Positions 11,187 through 19,937 are shown, counted from the first letter of the stretch. The stretch: 64,000 bases of DNA from Promicromonospora sp. AC04 (GCF_003058225.1 NZ_QBUG01000007.1:62001-126000); one strand, 5' to 3'. Notes: generated by a model not told the origin, from the sequence alone. Numbers and translations: made by a program.

Positions 11187-11216
11187 CCTCCGGTGTGTAC
11201 AGCAGGGCACCGGAGG
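11187..11216 (-). promoter_or_regulatory. expression-platform hairpin of the terC leader
   Basis: Nine-base arms CCTCCGGTG and CACCGGAGG form a stem at 11187-11195 with 11208-11216. The 5' arm (minus strand) reuses the CCTCC that closes P1 of the upstream aptamer, so the two structures exclude each other, as expected for a riboswitch that is ON with ligand. Confidence 0.6.
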
Positions 11217-11346
11217 TCTTCCTCGCTCGCCCCGAGCACCAGCCTGGCCGAAACCAGATGATGATGCACGACGAGCCGGCCAGGCCGAGCTGACGTCATC
11301 GGCAGCTGTGATGACGACCAAGCCGTTTCGAGGTACTCCCCTCCAA
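11212..11346 (-). promoter_or_regulatory. yybP-ykoY (manganese) riboswitch aptamer
   Basis: Read on the minus strand, the terC leader opens with GGAGGGGAGTA, the conserved GGGGAGUA of this class. It continues with CGTCATCAC in the middle and ends with GAGCGAGGAAGACCTCC, resembling the conserved GCGAGACC loop and P1 3' strand. P1 pairs 11340-11344 with 11212-11216. A TATGCT -10 box at 11354-11359 would start transcription right at P1. The class senses Mn2+ and commonly precedes terC/ykoY genes. The loop spacing is a little unusual, hence moderate confidence. Confidence 0.72.
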
Positions 11347-11353
11347 CGGGGGA

Positions 11354-11359
11354 AGCATA
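11354..11359 (-). promoter_or_regulatory. -10 box of terC
   Basis: TATGCT on the minus strand lies about seven bases before the 5' edge of the riboswitch. The matching -35 (TTCGGG, 18 bases away) is weak. Confidence 0.4.
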
Positions 11360-11415
11360 CGGGACGCCACGTTTGTTCCCGAACGTGACTTGCCGAACAG
11401 CCCGGACCGCCGGTG

Positions 11416-12387
11416 TCAGACGAGCGTGACCACCAGCTTGCCGCGCGCGTGCCCGTGCCCGGCCACCTGCTCGATCGCCTCCACCGCACGGTCGAGGGGG
11501 TACGTCGCGCTCACGATGGGCAGCAGCACGCCGTCGGCCACCAGGCCGCCCAGCGCGACGAGGTCTTCGCCGCTCTCGGTCGCGACCACGTTCACCACCC
11601 GGTGCGGGCTGAACCGCGACAGCAGCGGCACCGCCAGCATGTCGGGCATGGGGCCCAGCAGGCCCTCCTTGCTGCCGTCGTTGGCGAGGACCACCCCGCC
11701 GGGCACCACCACGCGCCCGAGCGCGCGCAGGGGGTACCGGCCGGCGTTCGTGAAGACGACGTCGAAGCGCCGCTCGCCGGCCGTGACGTCGTCACGCGTG
11801 TAGTCGACGACGTCGACGGCGCCGAGCTCGCGCACCATCGCGGCGTTGCGCGGGCCGCACACGCCCGTCACCCGCGCTCCCCACGCCGCGGCGATCTGCA
11901 CCGCGAAGTGGCCGATCCCGCCGCCCGCGCCCGTGATCGCTATCCGCTGCCCGGCCGTGAGCTCGGCGGCGCGCAGGAACTGCAGGGCCGTGACGGCCGC
12001 CATCGGCATGGCCGCCGCCTCGATGTGGGTGAGCTCGAGCGGCCGGCGCGCGATGCTGTCGACGGAGGCGAGCGCCAGCTCCGCGAACGTCCCGCCGGCG
12101 CCGAACCCGAACACCTCGTCGCCGGGTGCGAACGCCGTCACGTCCGGGCCCACCTCCAGCACCACGCCCGACAGGTCGGCGCCCCGGACCGGCGGCTTCG
12201 GGCCGGTGAACCCGCCGGTCATCGGGCGGGCGATCAGGGGCTGGCCGGCGGCGAAGTGCCAGTCGTACGGGTTGACGCCGGCCGCGTGCACGCGGACCAG
12301 CACCTGCCCCTCACCAGGGACGGGATCAGGGACTTCACGCACCTCGAGGGCGTCCCAGCCGTACCTGTCCTGTGTCAGTGCCCGCAT
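11416..12387 (-). CDS. zinc-independent MDR-type NADP oxidoreductase
   Basis: This 323-residue medium-chain dehydrogenase/reductase is of the quinone-oxidoreductase type. It has an N-terminal GroES-like domain (ALEVREVPDPVPGEGQVLVR, then VHAAGVNPYDWHFAAGQPL) and a Rossmann domain with ITGAGGGIGHFAVQIAAAWG at about residue 145. The catalytic zinc ligands of alcohol dehydrogenases are absent. Such enzymes reduce quinones or alpha,beta-unsaturated carbonyls with NADPH; the substrate cannot be told. An in-frame TTG three bases upstream is possible, but ATG at 12387 has better spacing to the GGAGG (six bases). It lies downstream of uvrB and upstream of the terC leader, and appears to be its own unit. 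Confidence 0.88.
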   Translation of the reverse strand: MRALTQDRYGWDALEVREVPDPVPGEGQVLVRVHAAGVNPYDWHFAAGQPLIARPMTGGFTGPKPPVRGADLSGVVLEVGPDVTAFAPGDEVFGFGAGGTFAELALASVDSIARRPLELTHIEAAAMPMAAVTALQFLRAAELTAGQRIAITGAGGGIGHFAVQIAAAWGARVTGVCGPRNAAMVRELGAVDVVDYTRDDVTAGERRFDVVFTNAGRYPLRALGRVVVPGGVVLANDGSKEGLLGPMPDMLAVPLLSRFSPHRVVNVVATESGEDLVALGGLVADGVLLPIVSATYPLDRAVEAIEQVAGHGHARGKLVVTLV

Positions 12388-12520
12388 CAACGGCCTCCTG
12401 GCCTACCACGCTCCGGGACGTGCGCTGCCCCCTGCGGGAACAGGCTCCTCCGGCCGTCACGAACGGGTCAAGGATGAACTCGGTGCTCAGCGCGGGAATC
12501 GCTGCGGGCTCGGCCCGCGG

Positions 12521-14635
12521 CTACGCCGTCGCGGCCTGCATCTGCCGCAGCTCCTTCTTGAGCCCCGAGATCTCGTCGCGCAGCCGCGCCGCTACCTCGA
12601 ACTGCAGCTCCGCGGCCGCCGCGTGCATCTGGTCGGTCAGCTCCTGGATGAGCTCGGCGAGCTCGCTCGCCGCGGCGCCGGCCAGCCGGTTGCCCGACGT
12701 CGCTGCCTCCTTCGGCGTGCCCGGCACCCGGGCGCCCCGGCCCTCGCCCTTCGCCTTGCGGTTGTTCCGGTAGCCGCCGGCCAGCAGCTCCTGGGTGTCG
12801 AGGTCCTCCCGGGCGAGCATGTCCGTGACGTCTGCGATCTTCTTGCGCAGCGGCTGGGGGTCGAGGCCCCGCTCGGTGTTGTAGGCGATCTGCTTCTCGC
12901 GGCGCCGGTTCGTCTCGTCGAGGGCCATCTGCATCGCCGGCGTGATCTTGTCCGCGTACATGTGCACCTGGCCGGACACGTTACGGGCCGCGCGGCCGAT
13001 GGTCTGGATCAGGGACCGCCCCGACCGCAGGAAGCCCTCCTTGTCCGCGTCGAGGATCGCCACCAGCGACACCTCGGGCAGGTCCAGGCCCTCGCGCAGC
13101 AGGTTGATGCCCACGAGCACGTCGTACTCGCCGAGCCGCAGCTCGCGCAGCAGCTCGACGCGGCGCAGCGTGTCCACGTCGGAGTGCAGGTAGCGCACCC
13201 GCACGTTGCGCTCCAGGAAGTAGTCGGTGAGGTCCTCGGCCATCTTCTTGGTCAGCGTGGTGACCAAGACGCGCTCGTTGCGCTCCACGCGGTCGCGGAT
13301 CTCGCCCAGCAGGTCGTCGATCTGCCCGGTCGTCGGCTTGACGACCACCTCGGGGTCGATCAGCCCGGTGGGGCGGATGACCTGCTCGACGACGCCGTCG
13401 GACAGCGAGCGCTCGTAGTCGCCGGGGGTGGCGGACAGGTAGACCGTCTGCCCGATGCGCTCGGTGAACTCCTCCCACTTCAGCGGGCGGTTGTCCATGG
13501 CGCTCGGCAGGCGGAAGCCGTGGTCCACGAGGGCGCGCTTGCGGGAGGCGTCGCCCTCGAACATCGCGCCGATCTGGGGCACCGTCTGGTGGGACTCGTC
13601 GATGACGAGCAGGAAGTCCTCGGGGAAGTAGTCGAGCAGCGTGTTGGGCGCGGTGCCCGGCTCGCGGCCGTCGATGTGCATCGAGTAGTTCTCGATGCCG
13701 GCGCAGGTGCCGATCGAGCGCATCATCTCGATGTCGTAGGTGGTGCGCATGCGCAGCCGCTGCGCCTCCAGCAGCTTGCCCTGCTTCTCCAGCTCGGCGA
13801 GCCGCTCCTCGAGCTCCTTCTCGATGCCGCCGATGGCGCGCTCCATGCGCTCCGGGCCCGCGACGTAGTGCGTGGCCGGGAAGACATAGATCGACTGCTC
13901 GCTGCGGACCACGTCGCCCGTGAGCGGGTGCAGCGTCTGGATCGACTCGATCTCGTCGCCGAACATCTCGATCCGGATCGCGAGCTCCTCGTACACCGGG
14001 ATGATCTCCACGGTGTCGCCGCGCACCCGGAACGTGCCGCGCGTGAACGACATGTCGTTGCGCGTGTACTGCATGGTCACGAACTGGCGCAGGAGCTGGT
14101 CGCGGTCCACGACGTCGCCGACGTCGAGCCGGACCATGCGGTCCACGTACTCCTGCGGCGTGCCCAGGCCGTAGATGCAGGACACCGAGGCGACGACTAT
14201 GACGTCGCGCCGCGTCAGCAGCGACGAGGTGGCCGAGTGCCGCAGCCGCTCCACCTCGTCGTTGATCGACGAGTCCTTCTCGATGTAGGTGTCCGTCTGC
14301 GCGATGTACGCCTCGGGCTGGTAGTAGTCGTAGTACGACACGAAGTACTCGACGGCGTTGTTCGGTAGCAGCTCCCGGAACTCCGTGGCGAGCTGCGCGG
14401 CGAGCGTCTTGTTGGGCGCCATGACGAGGGTCGGGCGCTGCAGCTTCTCGACGAGCCAGGCAGTCGTCGCCGACTTGCCCGTACCCGTGGCGCCCAGCAG
14501 CACCACGTCTTTCTCGCCCGCCTGGACGCGTTCGGTGAGCTCGGCGATCGCCGTCGGCTGGTCGCCGGCGGGCTGGTACTCGGAGATGACCTCGAACGGG
14601 GCCACCGTGCGCTGCAGGTCGGTCACGGGTCGCAT
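12521..14635 (-). CDS. uvrB: UvrABC excinuclease subunit B
   Basis: UvrB is the 704-residue helicase-like damage-verification subunit that receives DNA from UvrA and recruits UvrC. Visible motifs are the Walker [17 protein letters not shown] near residue 47, the beta-hairpin region [20 protein letters not shown] that inserts into [20 protein letters not shown] (motif II), the helicase C-half with [20 protein letters not shown], and QTIGRAARN. The C-terminal UVR domain ([20 protein letters not shown]) binds UvrC. The start ATG at 14635 lies six bases after a TACCGT -10-like hexamer, so the transcript may be leaderless, as proposed for uvrA. It is adjacent to coaE, an order common in actinobacteria. 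Length is as in the family. Confidence 0.97.
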   Translation of the reverse strand: MRPVTDLQRTVAPFEVISEYQPAGDQPTAIAELTERVQAGEKDVVLLGATGTGKSATTAWLVEKLQRPTLVMAPNKTLAAQLATEFRELLPNNAVEYFVSYYDYYQPEAYIAQTDTYIEKDSSINDEVERLRHSATSSLLTRRDVIVVASVSCIYGLGTPQEYVDRMVRLDVGDVVDRDQLLRQFVTMQYTRNDMSFTRGTFRVRGDTVEIIPVYEELAIRIEMFGDEIESIQTLHPLTGDVVRSEQSIYVFPATHYVAGPERMERAIGGIEKELEERLAELEKQGKLLEAQRLRMRTTYDIEMMRSIGTCAGIENYSMHIDGREPGTAPNTLLDYFPEDFLLVIDESHQTVPQIGAMFEGDASRKRALVDHGFRLPSAMDNRPLKWEEFTERIGQTVYLSATPGDYERSLSDGVVEQVIRPTGLIDPEVVVKPTTGQIDDLLGEIRDRVERNERVLVTTLTKKMAEDLTDYFLERNVRVRYLHSDVDTLRRVELLRELRLGEYDVLVGINLLREGLDLPEVSLVAILDADKEGFLRSGRSLIQTIGRAARNVSGQVHMYADKITPAMQMALDETNRRREKQIAYNTERGLDPQPLRKKIADVTDMLAREDLDTQELLAGGYRNNRKAKGEGRGARVPGTPKEAATSGNRLAGAAASELAELIQELTDQMHAAAAELQFEVAARLRDEISGLKKELRQMQAATA

Positions 14636-14683
14636 GCCACTACGGTACGGCGGACCACTGACACTCCCGAGCGCGGGCCCGGA

Positions 14684-14797
14684 TCAGTGCACCGTCCCCG
14701 CCGTCACGACCGGCTCCGCCACCTCGCCGCGGGCCGCCGCGAGCGCCGTGCGCACCACGATCTCCGGGGCGCGGGCGAGCGCCGCCCGCGGAATCAC
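14684..14797 (-). CDS. possible 37-residue protein overlapping the coaE stop
   Basis: A frame starts with GTG at 14797, whose last two bases and the following A-containing codon overlap the coaE stop as GTGA, the same coupling pattern seen elsewhere in this window. It encodes an Ala/Val/Arg-rich peptide beginning VIPRAALARAPEIVV and ends at 14684. I do not recognise it. It could be the remnant tail of a longer protein or a chance frame, since stop-free frames are common at this GC content. There are no membrane segments, and nothing but intergenic DNA separates it from uvrB. Confidence 0.22.
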   Translation of the reverse strand: MIPRAALARAPEIVVRTALAAARGEVAEPVVTAGTVH

Positions 14798-15423
14798 GCG
14801 GAGTCCGCCTCCGCCTCCTGCGCGACCTCTCCGGCCACGCGCTGCCACAGGGTATCGACCTGGGCGCGAAGGTCGTCCTCGCTCCCCGACCCGTCGAGCG
14901 TGACGTCCGCCGCGGCGAGCCGCTCGCCGTCCGTGGCCTGCGCGGCGACGCGGGCGCGCGCGGCGTCCTCGCCCAGCCCGCGGCCCTCCACGAGGCGTCG
15001 CACCCGCTGCTCGGCGGGCGTGTGCACCACGACCACGAGGTGGAAGTGGCCGGCCTGCCCGGTCTCCACGAGCAGCGGGATGTCGTGCACGATGACGGCG
15101 GTCCCGTCCGCGGCGGCCGCCTTGGCCTCCCGTTCCGCCGACAGCCGGCGCACCTCGGGATGCACTATGTCGTTCAGCCGGCTGCGGGCGGCGGCGTCGG
15201 CGAACACCAGGGCCCCGAGGCCGGGCCGGTCGAGGCTGCCGTCCTGGGCCAGGACGCCGTCGCCGAACGCCTCGACGATCTCGGCCAGGCCGACCGTGCC
15301 GGGCGCGACCGCCTCCCTGGCCAGCAGGTCGTGGTCGATGACGACGGCGCCGAGCTCGGCCAGGCGCGCTGTCGCGACCGACTTGCCGGCCGCGATCCCT
15401 CCGGTCAGTCCGATGCGGAACAT
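14794..15423 (-). CDS. coaE: dephospho-CoA kinase
   Basis: CoaE phosphorylates the 3'-OH of the ribose of dephospho-CoA, the last step of coenzyme A synthesis, in the cytosol. The 209-residue protein starts MFRIGLTGGIAAGKSVATAR with the P-loop GGIAAGKS at residues 8-15. DHDLLAREAV supplies the substrate-binding acidic segment, PLLVETG the CoA-domain strand and HTPAEQRVRRLVEGRG the lid Arg residues. Length is that of a single-domain CoaE; the C-terminal UPF0157 extension found in some actinobacteria is absent. The start ATG at 15423 is close to a GGATGG ribosome binding site. It lies between the P450 gene and uvrB. Confidence 0.95.
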   Translation of the reverse strand: MFRIGLTGGIAAGKSVATARLAELGAVVIDHDLLAREAVAPGTVGLAEIVEAFGDGVLAQDGSLDRPGLGALVFADAAARSRLNDIVHPEVRRLSAEREAKAAAADGTAVIVHDIPLLVETGQAGHFHLVVVVHTPAEQRVRRLVEGRGLGEDAARARVAAQATDGERLAAADVTLDGSGSEDDLRAQVDTLWQRVAGEVAQEAEADSA

Positions 15424-15439
15424 GGGACCATCCTGCCCC

Positions 15440-15472
15440 CTGTGGCCCGCGCGTGTCGGACGCGGGCCACAG
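15440..15472 (-). terminator. terminator of the P450 gene
   Basis: A perfect 12-bp stem (15440-15451 with 15461-15472) and a 9-base loop lie between the P450 stop and the coaE start. Confidence 0.7.
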
Positions 15473-15505
15473 GGCCGATCAACCGCAGGTTGGGCATGAC
15501 GCGGG

Positions 15506-16762
15506 TCAGACGCGGGCAGGCGTGCGGGCCGCCGTGCGCTCCGGGGTGAAGGCCACCGGCAGCACGGCGGGGTAGCGCGACCACGGCGACGGCGCCCACG
15601 TCACGTCCGGGTCGGTGAGCCGCAGGTCCAGCCGCTTCATGAGGCTCTCCACGGCGATCTTCACCAGGAGCCGCCCCGGCCGCTTGGCGGGACACGCGTG
15701 CGGCCCGACGCCGAACGACAGGTGCGACTGGTTGCCCGCCTCGAACAGGTCGTCCGCCGTGCGCACACGCGGGTCGTTGTTCGCCGCGGCCACGCCCATC
15801 ACCAGCGCGTCCCCGGCCTTGATCTGTGCCTGGCCGAGCGTGCAGTCGGTGACGGCGTACCTGGCCGGCAGGTTCGCGACGGGCGGCTCGCTCCACAGCG
15901 TCTCGTCCATCGCGTCGTCCAGACCACGGCGCACGCCCGTGACGCGGCCCGTGTACCGGGGGTCGGTGAGCATGCGGCGCAGCGTGGCGGCGATCCAGGT
16001 GATGAGCATCTCGTTCGCCGCGCAGATCGCGATCACCATGGTGTGCGCGATCTCGATGTCGTCCTCGAAGTTCGGGTGCTCGATGAACTCGGCGGTCAGG
16101 TTCGGCCCGGGATTCGCCCGCGTCGCGATGACGTGGTCCATCACGATCCGGTCCATCCTCTCCAGGGCCGTCACGGGGTCGCCCCCGTGCCCGAAGATCT
16201 CGCTCGCGCACTGCAGCAGGGCGATCCCCTGCTGCTGGTCGAAGCCGAACATGCCGGACACGGCCAGGAACGACACCGCCGCCGCGTACTCGCCGATCAG
16301 CTCCGCGCTGCCCCGGGCGGCGAACGCGTCGATGAGCCCGTTGCAGACGCCACGCACGATGGCCGCGGTGCGCACCTCGTCCATGCTCGCGAACGCCTCG
16401 TCCACCGGGAGCCGCAGCCGCCGGTGCTCCGGGCCGTCCTCGAAGTACAGGTTCCGCCGTCCGGTCGGGGACAGGATGGCGTGCAGGTTCGACTCCCGCG
16501 GCAGCTGCTCTCTCCAGTGCCGTGGGTTCCGGGCGAAGATGCTCTCGGTGCGCATCACCTCCATGACCTCGGAGTGGCCCAGCACGAGCCAGCCCGGCAC
16601 GCCTGGCTCCAGGTCCACGGGGGCAACCGGCCCCCACTGGTCTTGCAGCTTGCGCAGTGCCGCAGTCATGTCCTCGGCACCGGTCAGGTCCACCAGGGCC
16701 ACCCGGCCCCCGCTCCGCTGCGGTTCCAGGTCAGGCATGGCCCTCCAGCCGTCGATATTCAT
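15506..16762 (-). CDS. cytochrome P450 lacking the ExxR motif (CYP157-like)
   Basis: This 418-residue soluble bacterial P450 has the heme-binding loop LSFGVGPHACPAK with Cys357 as thiolate ligand and the C-helix EDGPEHRRLRLPVDEAF. At the K-helix, where almost all P450s have Glu-x-x-Arg, the sequence is DDAMDETLWSEPPVANLP (ETLW, residues 287-290). The I-helix ICAANEMLITWIAA also lacks the usual acid-Thr pair. The known exception is the actinobacterial CYP157 group, in which ExxR is replaced by E-x-x-W. The start is placed at the ATG at 16762 (MNIDGWRAM), which has a GGAAG ribosome binding site; an ATG at 16774 is possible. No ferredoxin gene is adjacent. It is divergent from an ABC exporter and shares an operator-like site with it. 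The substrate is unknown. Confidence 0.9.
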   Translation of the reverse strand: MNIDGWRAMPDLEPQRSGGRVALVDLTGAEDMTAALRKLQDQWGPVAPVDLEPGVPGWLVLGHSEVMEVMRTESIFARNPRHWREQLPRESNLHAILSPTGRRNLYFEDGPEHRRLRLPVDEAFASMDEVRTAAIVRGVCNGLIDAFAARGSAELIGEYAAAVSFLAVSGMFGFDQQQGIALLQCASEIFGHGGDPVTALERMDRIVMDHVIATRANPGPNLTAEFIEHPNFEDDIEIAHTMVIAICAANEMLITWIAATLRRMLTDPRYTGRVTGVRRGLDDAMDETLWSEPPVANLPARYAVTDCTLGQAQIKAGDALVMGVAAANNDPRVRTADDLFEAGNQSHLSFGVGPHACPAKRPGRLLVKIAVESLMKRLDLRLTDPDVTWAPSPWSRYPAVLPVAFTPERTAARTPARV

Positions 16763-16882
16763 CAGATCTTCCATCGAAATATGGGGCGACCTGCGTAGAC
16801 GCCCGATCAAGGGTTTCTATCACGGGCGGCGGAGAACACGAAACACCCCTGTGGTCGAGGCCGCTCACCGTTAACCCGCTGT

Positions 16883-16902
16883 TTACATCCGCCCGCATGT
16901 AA
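16883..16902. promoter_or_regulatory. operator-like inverted repeat between P450 and ABC exporter
   Basis: Perfect inverted repeat TTACAT-N8-ATGTAA lies in the 100-200-base region between the divergent P450 and ABC genes. Spacing and symmetry fit a dimeric HTH regulator acting on both. No regulator gene is adjacent. Confidence 0.5.
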
Positions 16903-16958
16903 TCCGGGGGGCTGTGTCCGGCGGCGACCGGGCCGCGTGGGACGATTCGAGGGTGAGC

Positions 16959-18848
16959 ATGCACGGAGGCGGCGGGAGCATGGGCGGCGGCCGTGCGATG
17001 CGGTCGTTCACGCAGGACGGCTCCGTCACCCAGCAGCGCCTGGGGTGGTCCACGCTGCGGCGCATCGTCGGTTTCGCCCGGCCGTACCGGGGCCGGCTCA
17101 TCCTGTTCGTGCTGATCCTGGCCCTGGAGGCCGCGGCGGGCGCGGCCACGCCGCTGCTGTTCCAGCGGATCATCGACGACGGGATCACCGCCGGCGACAC
17201 GCGCCTCGTGATCCTGCTCGCGGCCGCCGCGGGGCTGCTCGCCGTCGTGGCCGCCGGGCTGTCCGTGGCGGACCGGCTGGTCTCGTCCCAGGTCGGCGAG
17301 GGACTCATCCTCGACCTACGGGTCGCCGTCTTCGACCACGTCCAGCGCATGCCGCTCGCGTTCTTCGCCCGAGCCCGCACCGGCGCCCTCGTGCAGCGCC
17401 TCAACGGCGACGTGCTCGGGGCGCAGCGCGCGTTCACCTCGACCCTGCAGACCGTCGTCTCCAACACGCTGACCATCGCGTTCACGCTCGCGGCGATGTT
17501 CACCATGTCGTGGGAGCTCACGCTGGGCGCCCTCGTGCTGGTCCCGCTGTTCGTGTTCCCCGCGCGCTGGTTCGGCCGCCGGCTCGCCGTCCTGACCCGT
17601 CGAGGCATGGAGGTCGACGCCGACCTGGGCCAGGTCATGAACGAGCGGTTCAACGTCGCCGGCGCCCACCTCGTGAAGGTCTTCGGCGACCCGACCGCCG
17701 AGTCCGCGCGGTTCGCGGGACCCGCCCGCGAGCGCCGCGACCTGGGCGTCCGGACCGCCCTGTTCGGGACCTGGTTCCGGGTGGGCCTGTCCACCATCGC
17801 GTCCCTGGCCGTCGCGGGCGTGTACGGGATGGGCGGCCTGCAGGCGATAGCGGGCGAGCTCACGGTCGGCACCGTCGTGGCGCTCGCCACGTACCTCACG
17901 CGCCTGTACGGGCCGCTGACGGCGATGGCAAACGTGCAGGTCGACGTGATGACGGCGCTCGTCTCGTTCGAGCGGGTGCTGGAGGTGCTGGACCTGGAAC
18001 CTTCGGTGGCCGAGAAGCCGGACGCCGTCGACCTGCGGGCCGCCGTCGCCGTCCGGGGTGCCTCGGTGTCCCTTGCGGGCGTGACGTTCCGGTACCCGCG
18101 GGCCGGGGAGGTGTCGCTCGCATCCCTGGAGTCGGTGGCCGGGCAGCGCAAGGACCCGACGACGGACACGCTGCACGACGTCTCGTTCGAGGTGCCCGCC
18201 GGTTCGATGGTGGCGCTGGTGGGCCCGTCGGGGGCGGGCAAGACGACGGTCTCGCAGCTCGTCAGCCGCATGTACGACCCGACGTCGGGCGTGGTGCGCA
18301 TCGCCGGCATCAACCTGCGCGACGTGACGTTCGGATCGCTGCGGGCGACAGTCGGCGTCGTCTCGCAGGACGCGCACCTGTTCCACGACACGGTCGCGGC
18401 GAACCTACGGTTCGTCCGGGCGGAGGCGACGGACGCCGACCTGGAGCGGGTGCTGCGCCAGGCGCGCATCTGGGACCTGGTCGACCGGCTGCCCGACGGG
18501 CTGGAGACGGTGGTGGGCGACCGCGGCTACCGGCTGTCCGGCGGCGAGCGGCAGCGCCTCGCGATCGCGCGGCTGCTCCTGAGGGCACCCGACGTCGTCG
18601 TGCTCGACGAGGCCACGGCGCACCTCGACTCGGAGTCGGAGGCCGCGGTGCAGGTGGCGCTCGACCAGGCCCTCACGGGGCGGACGTCGCTGGTCATCGC
18701 GCACCGTCTGTCGACGGTCCGCGCGGCGGACCGGATAGTGGTGCTCGACGACGGGCGGGTGGCCCAGTCCGGCACGCACGCCGAGCTCCTGGCCGCGGGC
18801 GGCCTCTACGCCGACCTCTACCGAACCCAGTTCGCGGAGACCGCCTAG
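16959..18848 (+). CDS. ABC exporter half-transporter (TMD-NBD fusion)
   Basis: This protein of about 629 residues has one six-helix ABC1 membrane domain (from RRIVGFARPYRGRLILFVLI to about residue 330) and one nucleotide-binding domain. Walker A is VALVGPSGAGKTTVSQ, the Q-loop VSQDAHLFHDTV, the signature RLSGGERQRLAIAR, Walker B VVVLDEATAHLDSE and the H-loop AHRLS. It would act as a homodimer expelling lipophilic compounds, as in the MsbA/Sav1866 type. The ATG at 16959 has GAGG six bases upstream; GTG codons at 16914 and 16953 would extend the Gly-rich N-terminus. About 25 extra residues (LASLESVAGQRKDPTTDT) interrupt the first NBD strands. It is divergent from the P450 gene, with which it may share control. 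The substrate is unknown. Confidence 0.9.
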   Translation: MHGGGGSMGGGRAMRSFTQDGSVTQQRLGWSTLRRIVGFARPYRGRLILFVLILALEAAAGAATPLLFQRIIDDGITAGDTRLVILLAAAAGLLAVVAAGLSVADRLVSSQVGEGLILDLRVAVFDHVQRMPLAFFARARTGALVQRLNGDVLGAQRAFTSTLQTVVSNTLTIAFTLAAMFTMSWELTLGALVLVPLFVFPARWFGRRLAVLTRRGMEVDADLGQVMNERFNVAGAHLVKVFGDPTAESARFAGPARERRDLGVRTALFGTWFRVGLSTIASLAVAGVYGMGGLQAIAGELTVGTVVALATYLTRLYGPLTAMANVQVDVMTALVSFERVLEVLDLEPSVAEKPDAVDLRAAVAVRGASVSLAGVTFRYPRAGEVSLASLESVAGQRKDPTTDTLHDVSFEVPAGSMVALVGPSGAGKTTVSQLVSRMYDPTSGVVRIAGINLRDVTFGSLRATVGVVSQDAHLFHDTVAANLRFVRAEATDADLERVLRQARIWDLVDRLPDGLETVVGDRGYRLSGGERQRLAIARLLLRAPDVVVLDEATAHLDSESEAAVQVALDQALTGRTSLVIAHRLSTVRAADRIVVLDDGRVAQSGTHAELLAAGGLYADLYRTQFAETA

Positions 18849-18964
18849 CCTGTGATGCCTGGGGATGTGGTCCTTGTTGGCGTCGAATCGAAAGCAACGA
18901 GTCCACCCTGCCCGTTGTCGACGTGCAGCCTGCGGTTGAACGTCCGCCAGGACGCGCAGGTTGC

Positions 18965-18981
18965 GGTTCGGCGCACGAACC
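18965..18981. promoter_or_regulatory. inverted repeat upstream of the CDF gene
   Basis: GGTTCG-GCGCA-CGAACC, perfect six-base arms, lies 45 bases before the CDF start in a 177-base intergenic region otherwise without recognisable content. It could be a metal-sensor operator or a small leader hairpin. Confidence 0.35.
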
Positions 18982-19025
18982 AGATCTGCTGGGCGGCCGG
19001 GGTCCAGGGCTGGAAGGATTGGCTT

Positions 19026-19937
19026 GTGGGCTCCCACGACCATCACCTGCCGGACGGCCACAGCGGCCGCCTGACCGCCGCGTTCACGATCACGGCGGCG
19101 GTGCTGCTCGCCCAGGTCGTCGGCGCGCTGCTCACGGGCAGCCTCGCGCTCCTGGTCGACACCGTCCACCTGCTGACCGACGCCGCCGGTCTCGCGATGG
19201 CCCTGTTCGCGGCACACCTGGTGGAGCGTCCGCCGTCGGCCCGGCGCACCTGGGGCTACCGCCGCGCCGAGGTCATCGCCGCGCTCGCCCAGGCGGGCGT
19301 GCTGCTGGCCGTCGGTGTCTACGTCCTGGTGGAGGGCATCGCGCGGCTCGCGTCGCCGCCCGACGTGCCCGGCCCGGAGCTGGTCGTCTTCGGGGTGGTC
19401 GGCCTGGTCGGGAACCTGGCCGCGATGGCGGTCCTCGCCGGGCGGCGGTCGGCGAACCTGAACCTGCGCGCCGCGTTCCTCGAGGTCGCGAACGATGCGC
19501 TCGGGTCGCTCGCGGTGGTGGTCGCGGCGGTGGTCATCACGCTGACGGGCTGGCAGCGGGCCGACGTCGTCGCGGGGCTGTTCATCGGCGCCCTGATCCT
19601 CCCGCGGGCGCTCCGGCTGCTGCGCGAGACCGTCTCGGTGCTCCTGGAGTCGTCGCCACCGGGCCTGGACCTCGACGAGGTCCGCGCCCACCTGCTGGAG
19701 CTCGACCACGTCGAGGAAGTGCACGACATGCACGCGTCCCTGATCGCGACCGGCCTGCCCGTGCTGAGCGCCCACGTGGTGGTCCGCTCCGACTGCTTCA
19801 CCGACGGCCACGCGGCCCGCATCCTGGACCAGCTGCAGGAGTGCGTCGCCAAGCACTTCGACATCGCCGTGGAGCACTCCACGTTCCAGGTCGAGCCGCA
19901 CACGCATCCCGCCCACGAGCACCCGCAGCACGCCTGA
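19026..19937 (+). CDS. cation diffusion facilitator (Zn/Co/Cd-type exporter)
   Basis: This 303-residue inner-membrane antiporter exports divalent metal ions in exchange for protons. It has a His-rich cytosolic N-terminus (VGSHDHHLPDGHSGR), six hydrophobic segments, and the TM2 metal-site motif DTVHLLTDAAGLAMAL (HxxxD). The TM5 counterpart is FLEVANDALGSLAV, with Glu in place of the usual His. The C-terminal cytosolic metal-binding domain has HVEEVHDMHASLIATG, and the protein ends in a second His-rich tail (HTHPAHEHPQHA). GTG at 19026 is chosen because GGAAGGAT precedes it; the frame is open further upstream but encodes no family sequence. It converges with the second STAND-TPR gene. Metal specificity cannot be fixed by eye. 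Confidence 0.92.
   Translation: MGSHDHHLPDGHSGRLTAAFTITAAVLLAQVVGALLTGSLALLVDTVHLLTDAAGLAMALFAAHLVERPPSARRTWGYRRAEVIAALAQAGVLLAVGVYVLVEGIARLASPPDVPGPELVVFGVVGLVGNLAAMAVLAGRRSANLNLRAAFLEVANDALGSLAVVVAAVVITLTGWQRADVVAGLFIGALILPRALRLLRETVSVLLESSPPGLDLDEVRAHLLELDHVEEVHDMHASLIATGLPVLSAHVVVRSDCFTDGHAARILDQLQECVAKHFDIAVEHSTFQVEPHTHPAHEHPQHA

Noticed and set aside
11145-11489. Extended N-terminus for TerC reading through the leader
   Set aside because: The extension has no membrane or family features and overlaps the conserved riboswitch elements; the ATG at 11144 opens the known TerC start.
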